Shown: one piece after another, positions 21,928 through 25,250 of the stretch
Numbering within the stretch: the stretch's first letter is position 1
How the letters are laid out: every line of letters begins with the position of its first letter
From: Deferribacteres bacterium
GTDB taxonomy: Bacteria > Nitrospirota > Thermodesulfovibrionia > UBA6902
Assembly: GCA_013152795.1 (NCBI GenBank)
Contig: JAADFS010000013.1
Location: 1-25,250 of the forward strand
Direction: 5' to 3'
Length of the DNA: 25,250 nucleotides
Notes under the pieces: model-generated
What the model was told of the DNA's origin: nothing
The model's input: only the letters and a program-made list of their open reading frames with translations
Databases searched by the model: none
Made by a program: the position numbers and the translations under genes

Positions 21928-23589
21928 ATGGACACAACTTCCCTCAAGTTCAAAATATTTGCCATGGTGGGTCTCTTTGCGGTCTTTATGCTGCTGGTGG
22001 TAGGTGCCACTACATATGTGGGTTCTTCTCAGTCGGCTGACGCCAGGGTGATAGATATTGCAGGCAGGCAGCGGATGCTGACCCAGAAGATGTCCAAGGA
22101 GGCCCTCGCCCTTGTCTCCGCCCTGAAAAACAACTCTGAAACCAGCGAAATAAGGAAGGGTCTGCTGGAGACGGTCTCCCTCTATGACAGGAGCCTGCAG
22201 GCGCTGAAAGAGGGCGGAGTAACACTGGGCACGGACGGCAAAGATACAAACTTGCCGGAAAGCACCGGTGATGCAAGACTGCAGTTGCAGAAGGTGGAGG
22301 AATTATGGGGTGCTTTCAGAAAACATATGGAAACCGTCACGGAACCGGATGCCACTGTTGATTCACCCGGATTCCGGGAGGCCGTCAGCGGGATTATGAA
22401 AGGGAATATCCCCCTTCTCAAGGAATCCAATAAAGCCGTGGTGCTGCTGAAGGAGGCTTCGGAGAAGAAGTCCAATCTGCTCATGACCGTTCAGATTACC
22501 GCCCTCCTGTTAACTTTCGCGGTCATGGGTCTTTCAATGTTTTTAGCCAACCGGCTGATAGTCCGGCCGCTTATCAACGCGGTGGATATAACCAACAGGG
22601 TTGCCGACGGCGACCTCACTATGGATATAGAAGTAACGAGCAGGGATGAAACCGGCCGGCTGCTTGCAGCCATGAAAAACATGGTGAAAAAGTTAAGGAC
22701 GATCGTTGGTGAGGTGGTGGCTTCGGCGGACAATGTCTTAACAGGAAGCCAGGAGATGAGCGCAGGTGCCCAGCAGTTATCCCAGGGTGCGACAGAGCAG
22801 GCCGCCTCGGTTGAGGAGGCATCCTCCTCAATGGAGCAGATGGCCGCCAACATCAGGCAGAACGCAGAAAATGCCATACAGACCGACAAAATAGCTGGCC
22901 AGGCATCCGCGGACGCGGATGAGGGCGGCAAGGCGGTTTCAGAGGCGGTGGCGGCCATGAAGGAGATCGCCGGCAAGATATCAATTATTGAAGAGATAGC
23001 AAGGCAGACAAACCTGCTGGCCCTGAATGCGGCCATTGAGGCGGCAAGGGCGGGCGAGCACGGCAAGGGCTTTGCAGTAGTGGCCGCCGAGGTCCGCAAG
23101 CTTGCGGAGCGCAGCCAGGCTGCGGCGGCTGAAATAAGTGATTTGTCGGCATCCAGTGTGGAGGTGGCTGAAAAGGCCGGCAGCGTGCTTGAGAAACTTG
23201 TGCCCGACATACAGAGGACGGCAGAACTGGTCCAGGAGATAACCGCCTCAAGCAATGAGCAGAACACGGGAGCAGAGCAGATTAACACGGCCATCCAGCA
23301 ACTGGATCAGGTGATCCAGATGAATGCAGGGGCTTCCGAGGAGATGTCCTCAACAGCAGAAGAACTGGCCGCCCAGGCAGAGCAGCTCCGGAACGCGATA
23401 GCGTTCTTTAAGGTACAGGGCAGTGGGGGCAGGGCTGTAAAGGGGCACAGAGCTCAAAAACCCCTTCCAGGGCCGGTACAGAAGGCATCATATGCACGCA
23501 TTGCCCATGAAAACGCGGCAGGCGGCGCAAGGCCCGCCGGAAGTAACGGCGGCGATGAGGAGACAGGGGATGTATATGAAAAATATTGA
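21928..23589 (+). CDS. Methyl-accepting chemotaxis protein with PilJ-type sensor domain
   Basis: A 553-residue transmembrane chemoreceptor. Membrane segment 1 spans about 9-30. The periplasmic domain starts with IDIAGRQRMLTQKMSKEAL (about 42-60), the P-box-like signature of PilJ and NarX-type sensors, and continues as a helical bundle. Membrane segment 2 spans about 188-210 and the HAMP domain about 211-265. The cytoplasmic coiled coil has the signalling tip EIARQTNLLALNAAIEAARA near 354-373, flanked by Gln/Glu-rich methylation helices. There is no CheR-binding pentapeptide at the C-terminus, which ends in a Gly/Ala-rich tail. No che genes lie nearby, so it is an orphan receptor. Its ribosome-binding site AAGGAG is good. 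Confidence 0.93.
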   Translation: MDTTSLKFKIFAMVGLFAVFMLLVVGATTYVGSSQSADARVIDIAGRQRMLTQKMSKEALALVSALKNNSETSEIRKGLLETVSLYDRSLQALKEGGVTLGTDGKDTNLPESTGDARLQLQKVEELWGAFRKHMETVTEPDATVDSPGFREAVSGIMKGNIPLLKESNKAVVLLKEASEKKSNLLMTVQITALLLTFAVMGLSMFLANRLIVRPLINAVDITNRVADGDLTMDIEVTSRDETGRLLAAMKNMVKKLRTIVGEVVASADNVLTGSQEMSAGAQQLSQGATEQAASVEEASSSMEQMAANIRQNAENAIQTDKIAGQASADADEGGKAVSEAVAAMKEIAGKISIIEEIARQTNLLALNAAIEAARAGEHGKGFAVVAAEVRKLAERSQAAAAEISDLSASSVEVAEKAGSVLEKLVPDIQRTAELVQEITASSNEQNTGAEQINTAIQQLDQVIQMNAGASEEMSSTAEELAAQAEQLRNAIAFFKVQGSGGRAVKGHRAQKPLPGPVQKASYARIAHENAAGGARPAGSNGGDEETGDVYEKY

Positions 23590-23623
23590 GAGGTTAAGGT
23601 ATAATGAGGCGATTGAAGCTTTG

Positions 23624-23680
23624 GCGTTAACGTTTTATAAACGCGGCAGGGGGACCTGTCCGCCTGCAGATATTTTCCAG
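23624..23680 (+). repeat. Dispersed repeat, short copy I
   Basis: GCGTTAACGTTTTATAAACG is followed by a GCAGG...CCTGC arm containing GGAC/GTCC, then GATATTTTCCAG. It matches the left end plus one arm of the family with substitutions. It lies between the chemoreceptor stop and the TTG start of the transporter. Confidence 0.5.
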
Positions 23681-23690
23681 ATAACCGACA

Positions 23691-25031
23691 TTGCAATCCC
23701 GCAACAGAAAGGCAGTCTTTGGATGGGCGCTGTACGATTGGGCGAACTCGGCCTTTGCCACAACGGTTATGGCCGGTTTCTTTCCCGTTTTCTTTAACCA
23801 GTTCTGGAGTTCCGGCGTTGATACAACCGTCAGCACGGCCAGGCTGGGGCTGGCCAATTCCATAGCCGGGGTTAGCGTGGCTGTACTGGCCCCCTTTCTC
23901 GGCGCGATTGCCGACAAGGGCACAGCAAAAAAGAAGTTCCTCATGTTCTTTGCCTGCACGGGTGTTGTGATGACCCTCTCGTTGTACATGGTCTCCAGGG
24001 GGCAGTGGCTGCCTGCAATCGTGCTTTATATCTTTGCAACCATAGGATTCTCGGGTGGAAATATCTTCTATGACTCCCTTATCACCATTGTGGCACCGGA
24101 GAAAAGGCTGGATTTTGTCTCTTCACTGGGACTGTCCCTCGGTTATCTCGGCGGGGGACTTCTCTTTGCACTGAATGTCTGGATGACCCTCAGTCCAGGT
24201 GTCTTCGGATTTGCAGACGCTGCAGAGGCCGTGCGGTTTTCATTTCTCACGGTGGGCGTCTGGTGGGCGGTTTTCTCGATACCGGTTTTTGTTTTTGTCA
24301 AGGAACCGGAGGGCCGCGTGAAAATCTCCGCTCTGAAGGCCGTCAGGGCAGGGATTACCCAACTGAGGGATACCTTCCGTGAAGTCCGCCACCTGAAGAC
24401 GGTTTTTCTGTTCCTTGCAGCTTACTGGCTGTATATCGACGGTGTGGATACAATCGTCCGCATGGCGGTTGATTACGGCATTTCCATCGGATTTAAATCC
24501 GATGACCTGATCCGCGCGCTGCTGATCACCCAGTTCATCGGGTTCCCGGCTGCCATAGGCTTCGGTTATCTCGGCGAAAGGATCGGGACGAAACGGGCAA
24601 TCTTCATAGCCATCATTGTTTATCTGTTTATATCAATACGGGGCGCATTCATGCAGGACAAGGGTGAATTCTACATGCTGGCTGTGATAATAGGCCTTGT
24701 CCAGGGCGGCGTGCAGGCCCTGAGCCGCTCCTTTTACGCCCGGATAATTCCTGCCGACAAGTCAGCCGAGTACTTCGGGTTTTATAACATGCTCGGCAAA
24801 TTCGCCGTTGTCATGGGCCCTGCCGTCATGGGAGGGATCGGCCTGCTCGTCAGGTCAATGGGCTACAGCAGCAATATCGCATCCCGTGCGGGCATATCCT
24901 CAATCGCGGTTTTTTTTATAGCAGGGGGGATATTGCTGTATTTTGTGGATGAGCGGAAGGGCAGGGAAGAAAGTCAGGTATCTGGAGAATCACGGCTCAC
25001 GGGATCCGGGCTGATATTGCATAAAGCTTAA
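23691..25031 (+). CDS. UMF1/Atg22-like major facilitator transporter
   Basis: 446 residues and about 12 membrane segments of the MFS family related to UMF1 and fungal vacuolar Atg22. The N-terminus shows the family signature VFGWALYDWANSAFATTVMA, then IAGVSVAVLAPFLGAIADKG (motif A region). The central loop and second half have GYLGERIGTKRAIFIAII and LVQGGVQALSRSFYARIIP, the typical G-x-x-Q-A-x-x-R-S. The substrate is unknown; related proteins export amino acids or are uncharacterised. A stop codon lies three codons upstream in frame and there is no ATG before the first helix, so TTG 23691 is the likely start, without a clear ribosome-binding site. Repeat copy I lies just upstream and copy J provides the TAA stop, so repeats flank both ends. 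Confidence 0.88.
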   Translation: MQSRNRKAVFGWALYDWANSAFATTVMAGFFPVFFNQFWSSGVDTTVSTARLGLANSIAGVSVAVLAPFLGAIADKGTAKKKFLMFFACTGVVMTLSLYMVSRGQWLPAIVLYIFATIGFSGGNIFYDSLITIVAPEKRLDFVSSLGLSLGYLGGGLLFALNVWMTLSPGVFGFADAAEAVRFSFLTVGVWWAVFSIPVFVFVKEPEGRVKISALKAVRAGITQLRDTFREVRHLKTVFLFLAAYWLYIDGVDTIVRMAVDYGISIGFKSDDLIRALLITQFIGFPAAIGFGYLGERIGTKRAIFIAIIVYLFISIRGAFMQDKGEFYMLAVIIGLVQGGVQALSRSFYARIIPADKSAEYFGFYNMLGKFAVVMGPAVMGGIGLLVRSMGYSSNIASRAGISSIAVFFIAGGILLYFVDERKGREESQVSGESRLTGSGLILHKA

Positions 25032-25245
25032 TGTTGCATAAACGGGCAGAGGAGTCTGCCGGGAAACCTTTATAAAGCGATAGGATATTGGAAGTGTGTC
25101 TTCTGTTGCAGGAAATAACGGAACAGAAGTTGCAAAAGACGTCAATATGCCGTGCGGAATATTCCCTGAAGGAATCGCAGATAAAGCTTTCCCGGCAGAC
25201 TCCTCTGCCCCGCTGGCGGTATTTTTATGCCACTGGTAAGGTTAA
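25027..25245 (+). repeat. Dispersed hairpin repeat, complete copy J
   Basis: The best-preserved copy. Left end CTTAATGTTGCATAAACGGG; left arm GGCAGAGGAGTCTGCC followed by GGGAAACCTTTAT. The right arm is the inverted repeat ATAAAGCTTTCCCGGCAG and ACTCCTCTGCCCCG. The right end is TTTTTATGCCACTGGTAAGG-TTAA. Both ends carry TTAA and GCATAAA when read inward. A tandem TTGCATAAAGC just upstream (25018-25028) duplicates part of the left end. The transporter's TAA stop lies in the element. Confidence 0.85.
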
Positions 25246-25250
25246 TATTT

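Noticed and set aside
22491..23294. A long Ala/Ser-rich frame antisense to the chemoreceptor
   Set aside because: It mirrors the heptad coiled coil of the receptor and has no independent support.
1..25250. General reassignment of TGA to a sense codon
   Set aside because: Several genes in the window end normally at TGA with no homology beyond (for example at 4658, 12715, 15458, 16810, 19069, 19936 and 23589).
1..25250. CRISPR array, tRNA or rRNA genes, integrase or transposase
   Set aside because: No regular spacer-repeat pattern, tRNA-like cloverleaf or rRNA sequence was noticed, and no recombinase protein is encoded.

Overview
The window reads as a bacterial chromosome segment of middling GC with tightly packed genes and a standard genetic code. 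Many genes here end at ordinary TGA stops. System II cytochrome c maturation (CcsA/ResB), a hydrogenase maturation gene (hypD), lipoprotein and secreted M16 peptidases and two-component signalling suggest a Gram-negative-type, probably anaerobic or microaerophilic organism. Nitrospirota or Desulfobacterota would fit, but the sequence alone does not settle this.

Layout. 182-4658: two helicases, a SWIM-SNF2 protein and a DinG/XPD-like protein. 4887-6637: a SixA-like phosphatase and RmuC. 6710-8362 (minus): diacylglycerol kinase and a geranylgeranyl-reductase-type flavoprotein. 8575-9617: hypD, broken near its 3' end by a frameshift. 9729-10345: a DUF433/DUF5615 toxin-antitoxin-type pair with unlike codon use. 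10678-12715: an OmpR-type regulator and its sensor kinase. 12866-13976: two convergent genes, each interrupted by one in-frame TGA. 14115-19069: two M16 peptidases, ccsA and resB, overlapping as one operon. 19253-21580: a NarL-type regulator, a 21-codon leader ORF and an RpoD-like sigma factor. 21928-25031: a PilJ-type chemoreceptor and a UMF1-type transporter.

The main discovery is the pair at 12866-13976. Each in-frame TGA replaces the first cysteine of a CxxC motif: U-G-L-C in a membrane-anchored PCYCGC-type protein (plus strand) and U-P-W-C in a TlpA/ResA-like thioredoxin (minus strand). In both, the family homology continues in frame past the TGA to a proper stop, and a stem-loop follows the TGA. 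They are best read as two selenoproteins sharing one terminator. The thioredoxin is divergent from the M16-ccsA-resB operon. ResA-type proteins keep apocytochrome c cysteines reduced for CcsA/ResB, so a selenocysteine-dependent thiol relay for cytochrome c maturation is a reasonable hypothesis.

A second theme is a dispersed repeat family. Its ends carry TTAA and GCATAAA, and its arms form GGCAG...CTGCC hairpins. There are two near-complete ~210 bp copies, one divergent copy of ~190 bp and many short or half copies, in most gaps between transcription units. Some copies supply the stop codon of the preceding gene or abut the ribosome-binding site of the next one. No transposase lies in the window.
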